The notes under the pieces are model-generated. The model saw nothing but the letters and a program-made list of their open reading frames with translations, was not told the DNA's origin and ran no database searches. Positions 25,046-33,867 of a DNA stretch of 64,000 bases are shown here, piece after piece. The stretch is from Nitrospira sp. ND1 (lineage in GTDB: Bacteria > Nitrospirota > Nitrospiria > Nitrospirales > Nitrospiraceae). The first letter of the stretch is position 1; every line of letters starts with the position of its first letter. The position numbers were made by a program, and so were the translations under genes. The DNA lies in contig NZ_FWEX01000006.1 of the NCBI RefSeq assembly GCF_900170025.1, forward strand, positions 1,697,089 to 1,761,088, read 5' to 3'.

Positions 25046-27154
25046 ATGAAAATCCTGGTCGGGATCGGTGTCGTGATCCTGCTGCTCATCGTCCTGATCG
25101 TCGCGTTACCATTCCTCATCGATCTGAACAAGTATCAAGACCGGTACCGCCCCTTAATCGAAGAGGCCCTCAACCGGAAGGTCGAACTCCGGGACATTCG
25201 GTTGACCATCTGGCCACGCATCGGCGCAAGGGTCGGCAGCTTCGTCGTGCAGGACGACCCGGCCTTTCGCACAGGCCCCTTCGCATCACTCTCTTCACTG
25301 GATGTCGGCGTCAAGCTGCTGCCGCTGCTCAAGGGCAAAGTCGACGTCGAGGAGATCGCCCTGCGCGACCCGGTCATCACGGTCCTGAAAAATGTCCAGG
25401 GCCAACTCAATATCTCGACCCTCGGTGCCAAAACACCGGCTCCGCCGGCCCCCGCGAAGCCTGAGGCCCCCGCGCAGGCGCCCGGGAGTCCCCTCCAAAT
25501 CCTGGCGCTCTTTGCGGTGGACCGGGTCTCGATCGACGGGGGAAAACTGTCGTATCGTGACGAGTCTACCCCGAAACCGACCGAGTACACCGTTAATAAT
25601 CTTGAGTTTCTGCTCACCTCGGTCCACCTCGACGAAAGCCCCACCGTACATCTGGGTGCGACGGTGCAGCCCTACAACTTGCCGGTCCGGCTCGATGGCA
25701 CCTTCGGTCCACTCGTTGAAACCCTGGACGTGAAGTCGTTCACGTTCAACCTCGCACTAGGGAAAGTGGCCGTCGGGCTCAAGGGACGCGCGGTCGGAGG
25801 GAACCTGGACGCCACCGTCAATGCGCTGCAGATCGACACGGCGGATCTCCCCATCGCACTGCCGCTGACGAAACCGGTACAGCTCAAGGATGTGCATCTC
25901 ACCCTCCATGCCCTGTACCCGATTCCGCCCGACACCCCGCCCGCCAATCAGGTCGATCTGACCGATCTGGGATTGACCCTGGTCATGGGCGGATCGGCGA
26001 TCAACGTCAAAGGCACGGCCACCAAAGGCTTGGCTAATCTGACGGCGGCATCCGCCAGTATAAACTCCGCGGATCTTCCGGTTGCCATCCCCCTCACGAA
26101 GCCGGTCGAATTCAAAGACCTTCATGTGAACCTCCGGGCCAAATATCCGCCTAAGGAGGGAGCCGCGCCGCTCGAACTTGCCGAGATTCCGACCCTTGGC
26201 CTCACCGTCGCCATGGGGAGCTCACGTATCGAAGTCAAAGGATCGGTGCTTGGCGGATTGGCGAAAATCACCGCCAACTCAAAACTCATCAACACGACTG
26301 ACCTACCAATCGCGCTGACACTGAAGAAGCCGGTGGAGGTCAAAGACCTGCAGGCCGCAGCCGAAATGAAGGGACAGGAAGCACGCCTCACCAACGCCTC
26401 GCTCCAACTGTTCGGCGGATTCGTCCGCACGCAGGGGACGCTCGGCCTGGGAACCGCAGCGCCCCCCTTCAACAGCACGGTCTCGATTCAAGGCCTCCAG
26501 CTCGGACCGGCCCTTCAGGCCGTCGGCACCGACCAGGTGTCCATGAGCGGGACAGCCAGCGCCGAGCTGGCAGTCAGCGGACGCGGATTGACCCATCCGG
26601 ACCTCGTCAAGGCCCTCGCGGGTACCGGCCGTGTGGCAGTGAGAGAGGGAAAAATCGAGGGGATCAATCTGTTGCAGCAGGCCTCGATGTTGCTCAAAGT
26701 GGTCGGCGTTTCCTTAGACAACGTCAAAGCCACCGCATTTTCCGCCATCGAAAGCGACTTTGCGATCAAACAAGGGCTGATCGTCGTCCAACGGCTTCTC
26801 ATCGACAGCCATGATTTTCAGGCCACCGGCGGCGGGACGATCGGCCTCGATCAGTCGCTCGACATGAAACTGAATCTGAATCTGTCCCAGGCCTTGAGCC
26901 AGAAGATTGCGGCCGGCTCTCCCATTGCCAGAGTCGCACTGACCGGCGGGCGTCTCTCGCTGCCGCTGCTCATTACCGGCAGCACGCAGGCCCCTTCCTA
27001 TGGGCTCGACACAAAAATGTTTGCAGGAAAAGTCAAAGAGCAGGTGAAGGAAAAGGTCAAAGGCGCCGTGGGAGACCTCTTGAAAGGTTCCGCGAAACCG
27101 GACGATCTCAAACAGCAAGGCAAGGACCTCTTGAAGGGGCTCTTCGGGCGGTAA
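25046..27154 (+). CDS. AsmA-family protein
   Basis: About 702 aa. One N-terminal TM helix (ILVGIGVVILLLIVLIVALPFLI) is followed by the AsmA start pattern DLNKYQDRYRPLIEEALNRKVELRDIRL. In the middle, about three similar blocks (TADLPIALPLTKPVQLKDVHLTL and related at about 270, 345 and 420) form internal repeats. The C-terminal part (LKVVGVSLDNVKATAFSAIESDFAI...) is the AsmA_2 region. AsmA-like proteins are predicted bridges for lipid transport between inner and outer membrane. It is 18 bp upstream of the MscS gene and likely co-transcribed. Confidence 0.9.
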   Translation: MKILVGIGVVILLLIVLIVALPFLIDLNKYQDRYRPLIEEALNRKVELRDIRLTIWPRIGARVGSFVVQDDPAFRTGPFASLSSLDVGVKLLPLLKGKVDVEEIALRDPVITVLKNVQGQLNISTLGAKTPAPPAPAKPEAPAQAPGSPLQILALFAVDRVSIDGGKLSYRDESTPKPTEYTVNNLEFLLTSVHLDESPTVHLGATVQPYNLPVRLDGTFGPLVETLDVKSFTFNLALGKVAVGLKGRAVGGNLDATVNALQIDTADLPIALPLTKPVQLKDVHLTLHALYPIPPDTPPANQVDLTDLGLTLVMGGSAINVKGTATKGLANLTAASASINSADLPVAIPLTKPVEFKDLHVNLRAKYPPKEGAAPLELAEIPTLGLTVAMGSSRIEVKGSVLGGLAKITANSKLINTTDLPIALTLKKPVEVKDLQAAAEMKGQEARLTNASLQLFGGFVRTQGTLGLGTAAPPFNSTVSIQGLQLGPALQAVGTDQVSMSGTASAELAVSGRGLTHPDLVKALAGTGRVAVREGKIEGINLLQQASMLLKVVGVSLDNVKATAFSAIESDFAIKQGLIVVQRLLIDSHDFQATGGGTIGLDQSLDMKLNLNLSQALSQKIAAGSPIARVALTGGRLSLPLLITGSTQAPSYGLDTKMFAGKVKEQVKEKVKGAVGDLLKGSAKPDDLKQQGKDLLKGLFGR

Positions 27155-27172
27155 CAGTTGCGGGGAGGACGC

Positions 27173-27973
27173 ATGTCGTTGGCCAATCTGGTCACTCAAT
27201 ACATCGTGCAATACGGCTTTCGAATCATGGGGGCGATCCTGGTCGTCGTGGCCGCCCTGTTCGTCGCCAAATCGGTGGGGCGGCTCTTCGAACGCTGGCT
27301 GAACGAGCAGGACCTGGAGCCACCACTCCGTCTGCTGCTGCTGCGTCTGGTGAAGGCCCTCGTGGTGATCCTCGGGCTTCTCATCGCGCTGGATCAACTC
27401 GGCCTACAAATCGCGCCGCTGGTCGCCGGGCTCGGCGTGGCCGGCTTGGGGATGGGCCTTGCCCTGCAGGGCGTCTTGAGCAATGTCGTGGCCGGCCTCT
27501 CGATCATCTTCACCAAACCCTACCGGGTCGGCGAACATGTGTCGCTCTTAGGTGTGCACGGGGATGTCGCAAAAATCGATATCTTCACGACGACGCTCAT
27601 GCATCCGGATCACTCCCGGATCGTGATCCCCAATCGCAAAGTCGTCGGAGAGATTCTGCACAACTTCGGCACGATTCGGCAGCTGGATCTCTCCATCGGG
27701 GTGTCCTACCAGACCGATATCGACACCACACTACGCGTGCTGCGCGACCTCGTCACCCGACACCCCAAAGTACTTCAGGACCCGGCCCCGATGATCGGGA
27801 TTGCCGGCTTCGCCGATTCCTCCATTACCCTGTCCATTCGGCCCTGGGTCCAGGTCGCGGCCGTAGGAACGGCTCACAGCGAACTCAACCAGGCAATCAT
27901 TCAACGATTACAAGCTGATGGGGTGGACATCCCCTTCCCTCAGCGTGAGGTACGACTACTTAATCCATCCTAA
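27173..27973 (+). CDS. MscS-family mechanosensitive channel
   Basis: 266 aa from the ATG at 27173 (GGGGAGG before it). Three TM helices are visible at about 12-33, 55-75 and 85-110; the pore helix carries the Gly/Ala-rich GLGVAGLGMGLALQGVLSNVVAGL. The cytoplasmic beta domain (YRVGEHVSLLGVHGDVAKIDIFTT) and the C-terminal alpha/beta domain are standard. It opens on membrane tension to release solutes at osmotic downshock. Confidence 0.95.
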   Translation: MSLANLVTQYIVQYGFRIMGAILVVVAALFVAKSVGRLFERWLNEQDLEPPLRLLLLRLVKALVVILGLLIALDQLGLQIAPLVAGLGVAGLGMGLALQGVLSNVVAGLSIIFTKPYRVGEHVSLLGVHGDVAKIDIFTTTLMHPDHSRIVIPNRKVVGEILHNFGTIRQLDLSIGVSYQTDIDTTLRVLRDLVTRHPKVLQDPAPMIGIAGFADSSITLSIRPWVQVAAVGTAHSELNQAIIQRLQADGVDIPFPQREVRLLNPS

Positions 27974-28036
27974 GGCCAGAGCCGCTGATCACCCTGCAGG
28001 CTGCCCATCCACGCCGCCGGCACCCGGCCTGACTTG

Positions 28037-28065
28037 TTGACCCCGGCGCAACATGCTAGTCTAGG
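28037..28065 (+). promoter_or_regulatory. Possible sigma-70-type promoter of the GTPase cluster
   Basis: TTGACC at 28037 resembles a -35 box. A -10 candidate is tctagg at a 17-bp spacing or tagtct at 14 bp; neither matches well. It lies about 40 bp before the first gene of the cluster. Confidence 0.3.
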
Positions 28066-28105
28066 CCCCTTTCGTGATAGAACGAGCGACCAAGGAGACC
28101 CCATC

Positions 28106-28723
28106 ATGAGCAGGCAGACGGACCTCGATCGCCCCCGACGCTCAGAACGAACCTCGGGCAGCAGTCTCGCCGACACAGAAACGGAATCCGTGCTGACCGA
28201 GGAGCATGCAGCCGGCACCAACCTCGACAAGATCCGCGACATTCTGTTCGGCGCCCAGGTACGTGATCATGAGCGCCGGTTCGCCAAACTCGAAGCTCAG
28301 CTGCTGGCAGAAGCAGCCCAATTGCGCAACGACCTCAAGGAACGATTCGCCTCGCTGGAGCAATACATTCGAAAAGAAGTGGACACGGTGACGGGCCGCC
28401 TGACTGCCGAAGAACAGGACCGCACCGACGCGGTCGGACGCCTGACCACGGAACTGCAGACGCTGGCCGGCGTGCTCCAGCAGACGGCGACTCAGCTGCG
28501 GGAGCAGAGCGAGCAGGCGCATCACGATTTGCGCACCCAGCTCCAGAATCAGGCAACATCCCTCTCCGGTGATTTCACCCAGCAACACGCCGCCTTATCG
28601 GCCACCCTCGACGATGCGGTCCGCCAACTCTCACACCAAAAGACCGACCGCGCGTCCCTTGCGACGTTGTTCCAGGAGCTCTCACAGAGGCTCTCGCATG
28701 ACCAGCCTCCGCAGCAGGCCTAA
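28106..28723 (+). CDS. Coiled-coil protein, first gene of the GTPase cluster
   Basis: 205 aa from the ATG at 28106 (AAGGAG). The N-terminal 35 residues are polar and disordered-looking. Then LDKIRDILFGAQVRDHERRFAKLE begins a long heptad-patterned helix covering most of the protein (VTGRLTAEEQDRTDAVGRL, TQLREQSEQAHHDLRTQL). No signal or TM segment, so it is cytoplasmic. The family is unfamiliar. It is 116 bp upstream of the OmpA-domain gene and in the same orientation as the GTPase and activator genes; it may be a scaffold for them. Confidence 0.8.
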   Translation: MSRQTDLDRPRRSERTSGSSLADTETESVLTEEHAAGTNLDKIRDILFGAQVRDHERRFAKLEAQLLAEAAQLRNDLKERFASLEQYIRKEVDTVTGRLTAEEQDRTDAVGRLTTELQTLAGVLQQTATQLREQSEQAHHDLRTQLQNQATSLSGDFTQQHAALSATLDDAVRQLSHQKTDRASLATLFQELSQRLSHDQPPQQA

Positions 28724-28839
28724 CTCCACGCCGATTCGTCAACGGCTCCGGTCTGCCCTTCAGACCGCGCATACGGCTGTTTCCCCGACAACGATGTGTC
28801 ACGTAGAATACCCTCCTTCTTTCATGCCATGGAGACGGG

Positions 28840-30570
28840 ATGGCGCACGCACCTAAAACCGGCACGCCGGCAGTCGAACGCGACTATGCCGAATTGCGCA
28901 GCCTCCTCCTGGCGCCCGAGCAATCGCGTCTGGAGCAACTGCAGGAGCAGGTCGAACATCTCGACCTCAATGCCCATAATCTGAATCGTGTGCTTCCCGA
29001 GGCGATCGCGCTTCGTGGGGAGGCCGACCACCGGCTGACCCATGCACTCACCCCTCACGTCTCCGAAGCGCTGGGGGTCTCCGTGCGCAAACAGCCCCAC
29101 ATGATCGTCGATGCGATTGCCCCGATCATGATGCCGGCGATCCGCCAGGCCATCGCCAATGCCTTGCGCAGCATGGTGCAATCGCTCAACCAAACCATTG
29201 AACACAGCCTCTCGATCCGAAGCATGCAGTGGCGGCTGGAGGCCTTGCGTACCGGCAAACCGTTCGCCGAAATCGTCCTGCTCCATACCCTCTGTTATCG
29301 AGTCGAGCAGGTCTTTCTCATTCACGCACAGACCGGCCTGCTGCTCGCGCACGCAGCCGGCGACGCGGTCGCCGTGCAGGATCAGACCCTGGTCTCGGGC
29401 ATGTTGTCGGCGATTCGGAGCTTCGTCCAGGATTCGTTCGGCGCAACGCCCGATCAGGCGTTGAACACCTTGCAAGTCGGTGATCTGACCGTCTGGATCG
29501 AACAGGGCCCCTCGGCAATCCTCGCGGCCGTCATACGTGGCACGCCACCGGAGACGTTTCACGTTCACCTCCAAGACACGCTCGATCGCATTCACGCCGA
29601 ACATTCCGATGCGCTGACGCGCTTCATTGGTGATGCGGCACCCTTTACCGGGACCACACCGCTCCTGGAAGAGTGCCTACGGGCCCAGTTTGAAACGCGC
29701 CGGCGTGCCATCGCGCCCATCACGTGGATCCTCCTGGCGACGATCGTCCTGGCAGCAATCTGGTGGGGAGTGTCGGCCTTTCAAGACCGCCAACACTGGC
29801 AGGCCTATCTGGACCGGCTGGCCTCGGAACCGGGCCTCGTCGTCACCTCCACGCATTCAGCAGGCAATCGGTATGTGCTCACCGGGCTGCGCGACCCGTT
29901 GGCCGCTGATCCGGACGTGTTATTGCAGGGCAGTGGGGTGGCCGCCGATCGAGTCGAAGCGAAATGGAGCCCCTACTACGCCCTCGACGCCGCGTTCACC
30001 CTGAAACGAGCCGGAATCGTCCTGTCACCCCCAGACACAGTTCGCTTGACCCTCGAAGGACCGCGCCTCACGGCCACCGGCACAGCCAGCGCAGAGTGGA
30101 TCCGGCAGAGCCGACCGCTGGCGCGCCTGCTCCCCGGTATCACCGAATATGACGACCGCCGCCTCGTCGCTCAATCGCTTGAGGCACTGGTCCAACGGAT
30201 GGCAGGGGTCTGGATTCTGTTCCAACAGGGAACGGCGACGATCCAATCACCGGAACAACTTCAGGGGGTGCGTCGCATATCAGAGCTCCTGCATCAGCTG
30301 GACGATACGGCGCATCTCTCCGGCGCAACGGTGATACTAGAGATCACCGGCCAAACCGACGTCGTGGGCCGGTCAAGTCGGAACCAACGGCTGAGCGAGG
30401 ATCGCGCTCGGTCGGTGCTCGATGCCCTTCATCCCGCCACCTTTTCCGCGATCACGTTTCACGCTCGCGGGATCGGCCCGGCACCTGAATCGTCACCCTC
30501 CCTGGGTGCCGCCACGCTGCCGCAGGACCGACGAGTGTCTTTTCAGGCCACTGTTCACCCCGCTTCATGA
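28840..30570 (+). CDS. Inner-membrane protein with Roadblock-like cytoplasmic part and periplasmic OmpA domain
   Basis: 576 aa. A helical N-terminus (1-60) is followed by DAIAPIMMPAIRQAIANAL. Residues of about 150-235 (VEQVFLIHAQTGLLLAHAA, later LQVGDLTVWIEQGPSAILAAVIRG) resemble a Roadblock/LC7 fold, the partner fold of MglA-type GTPases; this is my reading, not a proven match. One TM helix at about 291-313 crosses the inner membrane. Two BON-like segments (320-440) lead to an OmpA_C domain (about 457-572) with GQTDVVGRSSRNQRLSEDRA, expected to bind peptidoglycan. It ends 13 bp before the small GTPase gene. Confidence 0.8.
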   Translation: MAHAPKTGTPAVERDYAELRSLLLAPEQSRLEQLQEQVEHLDLNAHNLNRVLPEAIALRGEADHRLTHALTPHVSEALGVSVRKQPHMIVDAIAPIMMPAIRQAIANALRSMVQSLNQTIEHSLSIRSMQWRLEALRTGKPFAEIVLLHTLCYRVEQVFLIHAQTGLLLAHAAGDAVAVQDQTLVSGMLSAIRSFVQDSFGATPDQALNTLQVGDLTVWIEQGPSAILAAVIRGTPPETFHVHLQDTLDRIHAEHSDALTRFIGDAAPFTGTTPLLEECLRAQFETRRRAIAPITWILLATIVLAAIWWGVSAFQDRQHWQAYLDRLASEPGLVVTSTHSAGNRYVLTGLRDPLAADPDVLLQGSGVAADRVEAKWSPYYALDAAFTLKRAGIVLSPPDTVRLTLEGPRLTATGTASAEWIRQSRPLARLLPGITEYDDRRLVAQSLEALVQRMAGVWILFQQGTATIQSPEQLQGVRRISELLHQLDDTAHLSGATVILEITGQTDVVGRSSRNQRLSEDRARSVLDALHPATFSAITFHARGIGPAPESSPSLGAATLPQDRRVSFQATVHPAS

Positions 30571-30583
30571 AGACGCCTCTGAC

Positions 30584-31120
30584 ATGATCGAAAAAAAAAT
30601 CTGCATGCTGGGCGCCTTTGCCGTGGGAAAAACCAGTCTGGTGCGCCGCTTCGTCACCAGCTGTTTCTCCGAACAGTATCAAACGACTATCGGAGTGACC
30701 GTCGACAAGAAAACCATGTCGATGGACGGCCAGCCCGTGACGTTGGTGCTCTGGGATCTCTACGGAGAAGACGAATTCCAAAAATTGCGCCGCTCGTATC
30801 TGCGCGGATCGTCTGCGTACCTGGTAGTCCTGGACGGAATGCGGCGGGCCACGCTGGACATCGCGTTGCACATTCAACTGACCGCGGCGGACACACTCGG
30901 CACGGTTCCGTTTGTGGTCCTCATCAATAAACTCGACCGCCAGACGGATTGGGAAGTGACCGACCAAGACCTCGCGCAGTTAGCCCAACGGGGTTGGACG
31001 GTGCTCCTGACCAGTGCCAAGACAGGGCAGGGTGTCGAAGAGGCCTTCACAGTTCTCGCCCGCGCCATGCTCGCCACATCAGAACAAACACCTCCCGCGG
31101 GAACAACCGATGGCGCATAA
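30584..31120 (+). CDS. Ras-like small GTPase
   Basis: 178 aa from the ATG at 30584. Nucleotide motifs are complete: G1 GAFAVGKT (10-17), G2 Thr in QTTIGV (34/35), G3 WDLYGE (Asp58, Gly61), G4 NKLD (115-118) and G5 TSAK (143-146). At the position after DxxG, where Ras has the catalytic Gln, there is Glu62. There is no lipidation signal or TM segment. Bacterial Ras-like proteins such as MglA and the Rup families work with Roadblock proteins. The adjacent OmpA-domain gene, 13 bp upstream, may encode such a partner. Its stop overlaps the start of the activator gene. Confidence 0.92.
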   Translation: MIEKKICMLGAFAVGKTSLVRRFVTSCFSEQYQTTIGVTVDKKTMSMDGQPVTLVLWDLYGEDEFQKLRRSYLRGSSAYLVVLDGMRRATLDIALHIQLTAADTLGTVPFVVLINKLDRQTDWEVTDQDLAQLAQRGWTVLLTSAKTGQGVEEAFTVLARAMLATSEQTPPAGTTDGA

Positions 31121-32906
31121 CACCCACCCGTCTGCACCGGACCTACTCTGCACGGATCTGTTGCAACGGCTCCAATTTGCCATCCTCGAACACGTAACCG
31201 GTACAGAGTTCCGCATCATCGGGCACCCGCCGGCCTGGCTATTCACCCTCTACCCCGATGCCCGACACAATCGGCAACTGTCCGTCGATGCTCGCACACC
31301 GGTGCTTCAGAATTTCCTGGCCGATGCAGCCGATGCATGGCAGACAGACGGCGACGACATCGCGCACTCTGGGTTTTGGAGCGAGCAGACCGCGGCCGAG
31401 GAGCCCTGGCACTTTCATGCCATGGCGCTGCGACACGGTCCCAGCCGTCTCTTGCTGATCCAACAAAGCACAGCAGCCTATGACCAACAGGCCACTCTCC
31501 TCCAGCGGGCCCGCGACCAGGTACTTCAGCAGCACGAACACAATCGTGGACACCAACGCACCCAGCACGAGCTCACCACGAAACTGGTGGATATGGAGCG
31601 GTCGCGGGACGACGTCGCCGTCATTTTGCAGCAGCTCGGACTGGCCACCCTGCTCATCGACCAACAGGGACAGGTTCGGTTTCTCAGTGCCTCCGCAGCT
31701 CGCCTGCTGGACACGCCCGCAACCGGCGGGCCGAACGGCCTGCTGTGGGAGACACTGCTCCCGCTGACGAAACCGGACCGGCTGGCCCTGCAATCGATGT
31801 TGCAGCAACCCGCACCCCGGCGCGAACGAGTGCAGTGCCATGTCGAAACCCAGGCCGGGCGGCACCTCTGGCTGGAGATAGAACTGCAAGACGATCCACG
31901 GGACACCGGAACCAAGATCATATTTCTCCACGACATGACCGACGTCCACCACTTGCGGCGCCTGCTGGAGTTGAAAGCGCACTATCATGATTTAGTCGGC
32001 AAGAGCCGAGGGATGACGCAGATCTACGAACAGATTCAGGATCTGGCCCGTGTCGACTCCACGGTCCTGATTGAAGGTGAGACCGGCACGGGGAAAGAAC
32101 TGGTGGCCCGCGCGTTACATCAGGCGAGCGTACGGCATAAAGGCCCCTTCATTGCAGCCAACTGCGCCGGGCTCACGGATTCGCTGCTGGGCAGCCAACT
32201 CTTCGGCCACAAGAAAGGCGCCTTCACCGGAGCCATCGACGACCAGCAGGGGCTCTTCGAGGCCGCGCAGGGCGGAGTCTTGTTCCTCGACGAGATCGGC
32301 GATATCCCCCACAACGTCCAAACCAACCTGCTTCGCGTACTGCAGGAGAAGGAAGTCACTCGGCTCGGTGAAACCAGACCGCGAAAAGTGAACGTGCGCG
32401 TGGTGACCGCCACCCACCACAATTTGAGCCAGGACGTGGCGAAAGGAATCTTTCGCGCCGACCTTCTCTACCGGATTCGAGTCTCACGAATCCAGCTTCC
32501 GCCGCTGAGGGAGCGAAAGGAAGATATTCCCCTCCTCGTCGCCTCCTTCCTCACCGAGGGGCGGGCCAGCATGGGGAAAGTCATCCATCGCGCCAGCCCA
32601 GCGGCGATGGCGGCCCTGATGGAGTACCATTGGCCCGGCAATGTGCGGGAACTCAAGAGCACGATCGAGTGCGCAATGATTCATTGCAAGGGCGACATGC
32701 TCGAAGCCACAGATCTTCCTCCCGAACTTCGTCAGGGGCCGATGGACTCTCCGTCCGCAGTGGTTGTCACCGGAGACGAGCGCAGTCGTTTCGTGGCCGC
32801 CCTCGGACAAGCCCGTGGCAACCGAACGAAGGCCGCGCGCCTCCTGGGAATGAGCCGCGCCACGTTTTACCGCCGGCTGAGTGAACTCGATCTCCCAACC
32901 AGCTAA
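31110..32906 (+). CDS. Sigma-54-dependent transcriptional activator (bacterial enhancer-binding protein)
   Basis: 598 aa from the ATG at 31110, which overlaps the GTPase gene by 11 bp. The N-terminus (about 1-120) is a sensor of unknown type, followed by a coiled coil and a PAS-like domain (LGLATLLIDQQGQVRFLSASAARLL). The AAA+ domain has Walker A GETGTGKE (about 322), GAFTGA (about 370) for contact with sigma-54, and VLFLDEIGDIP. The C-terminal Fis-type HTH is NRTKAARLLGMSRATFYRRL. It lacks a receiver domain. Control could come through its PAS region or through the neighbouring GTPase, which is inference from gene order. Confidence 0.94.
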   Translation: MAHNTHPSAPDLLCTDLLQRLQFAILEHVTGTEFRIIGHPPAWLFTLYPDARHNRQLSVDARTPVLQNFLADAADAWQTDGDDIAHSGFWSEQTAAEEPWHFHAMALRHGPSRLLLIQQSTAAYDQQATLLQRARDQVLQQHEHNRGHQRTQHELTTKLVDMERSRDDVAVILQQLGLATLLIDQQGQVRFLSASAARLLDTPATGGPNGLLWETLLPLTKPDRLALQSMLQQPAPRRERVQCHVETQAGRHLWLEIELQDDPRDTGTKIIFLHDMTDVHHLRRLLELKAHYHDLVGKSRGMTQIYEQIQDLARVDSTVLIEGETGTGKELVARALHQASVRHKGPFIAANCAGLTDSLLGSQLFGHKKGAFTGAIDDQQGLFEAAQGGVLFLDEIGDIPHNVQTNLLRVLQEKEVTRLGETRPRKVNVRVVTATHHNLSQDVAKGIFRADLLYRIRVSRIQLPPLRERKEDIPLLVASFLTEGRASMGKVIHRASPAAMAALMEYHWPGNVRELKSTIECAMIHCKGDMLEATDLPPELRQGPMDSPSAVVVTGDERSRFVAALGQARGNRTKAARLLGMSRATFYRRLSELDLPTS

Positions 32907-33070
32907 CCTGTCCCGCAGCCACTCGCCCCCACTCACTGTCTCGATATGTCTCGTGCGACACAGCGCGAGACAACGGCGTTCGTCTCATCAGCGCATAATC
33001 ATGGCAGATTCTTAAGGCTCCTGAGCCGAGACCCCAGATTTCATCGTCGCGCGGCAAAACACACAGCTTA

Positions 33071-33086
33071 TGGCATAGAGCTTGAT
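33071..33086 (+). promoter_or_regulatory. Weak sigma-54-like promoter candidate
   Basis: tggcat-N5-ttgat has the -24 GG and the right spacing of the TGGCAC-N5-TTGC consensus, but the key GC at -12 is GA. It lies about 90 bp upstream of the LuxR-type gene and just after a sigma-54 activator gene. Confidence 0.25.
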
Positions 33087-33173
33087 AGGAGAGTACCCGC
33101 GAAAACCACTGCGTGCAAAACCCTGAAGACGGGCGTCGCAGCAGAAGTATCGAAGCGATCGCAAGGAGAACCG

Positions 33174-33491
33174 ATGGACAAGCTCATACCCTACTCACAA
33201 CCACGGCCGGATGCGCCGACGGCAAGAGAGCGCGAAATACTCACTCACATTTGGGCCGGCCTGACGAGTCAGGAAATTGCGACGCGGCTACAGATCGCCC
33301 CCAAAACCGTGGAATCACACCGTGCCAATCTCTTGAGAAAATTCCGCGCGACGAACTCGGCACAACTGCTTCGCCTGGCACTGATTGAGGGTATACTCCA
33401 CATGCCGTCATCGACTAGCACCGGCCCATCCCAGACCGCGGCGGACGCGCAGAGCACCACAGCGGTACGGAAGCTGACGAACCTCAAATGA
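33174..33491 (+). CDS. Single-domain LuxR/GerE-type regulator
   Basis: 105 aa from the ATG at 33174, with AAGGAG at good spacing; longer frames upstream lack a ribosome site. The whole core is the GerE HTH: TAREREILTHIWAGLTSQEIA, then QIAPKTVESHRANLLRKFRATNSAQLLRLAL. There is no receiver or ligand domain, so it may be controlled at expression level. The last 30 residues are Ser/Thr-rich and look disordered. It follows the sigma-54 activator gene by about 270 bp. Confidence 0.85.
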   Translation: MDKLIPYSQPRPDAPTAREREILTHIWAGLTSQEIATRLQIAPKTVESHRANLLRKFRATNSAQLLRLALIEGILHMPSSTSTGPSQTAADAQSTTAVRKLTNLK

Positions 33492-33867
33492 CGCTCTCAG
33501 CTCCCACACGTATGACTGGCGCACCGGTGCGCATGTGCACAGTGACCGCACCGGAAGTCTCAGACTTACAAGCCTGTCGCATAGTGATCCACTCCTCCGC
33601 GCCATCGGCCCTGCTGGGTCCATGCGCTCACCAGACGGCATGACACTCCGCTGTCTACGTATACTCAACAGGACGAGCCATTCATGCCCGTGGAAAGGCC
33701 GTCCTGCGCTAGGCCCACAATTCAAGCCGAACAGCGACACGACGGATTTCTCGCGCCAAAATGTTGATCTCCTACGCAGAATCAATTATACATCGCGAAC
33801 ATTTCTCACCGATCAGGCAACCGACACACTGTTGCCGTTCGCAAGCCCCAGGAGGAGGACCTAAACG
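33492..33867. other. Intergenic region upstream of the DUF481 gene
   Basis: 376 bp without a supported gene. It holds a perfect 14-bp palindrome, gcgcaccggtgcgc, at 33519-33532, which could be an operator or part of a hairpin. The purine-rich aggaggagg just before 33868 is the ribosome site of the next gene. Confidence 0.5.

Noticed and set aside
27970-28242. 90-codon minus-strand frame between mscS and the coiled-coil gene
   Set aside because: Overlaps the start of the well-supported gene at 28106 and has no family features.
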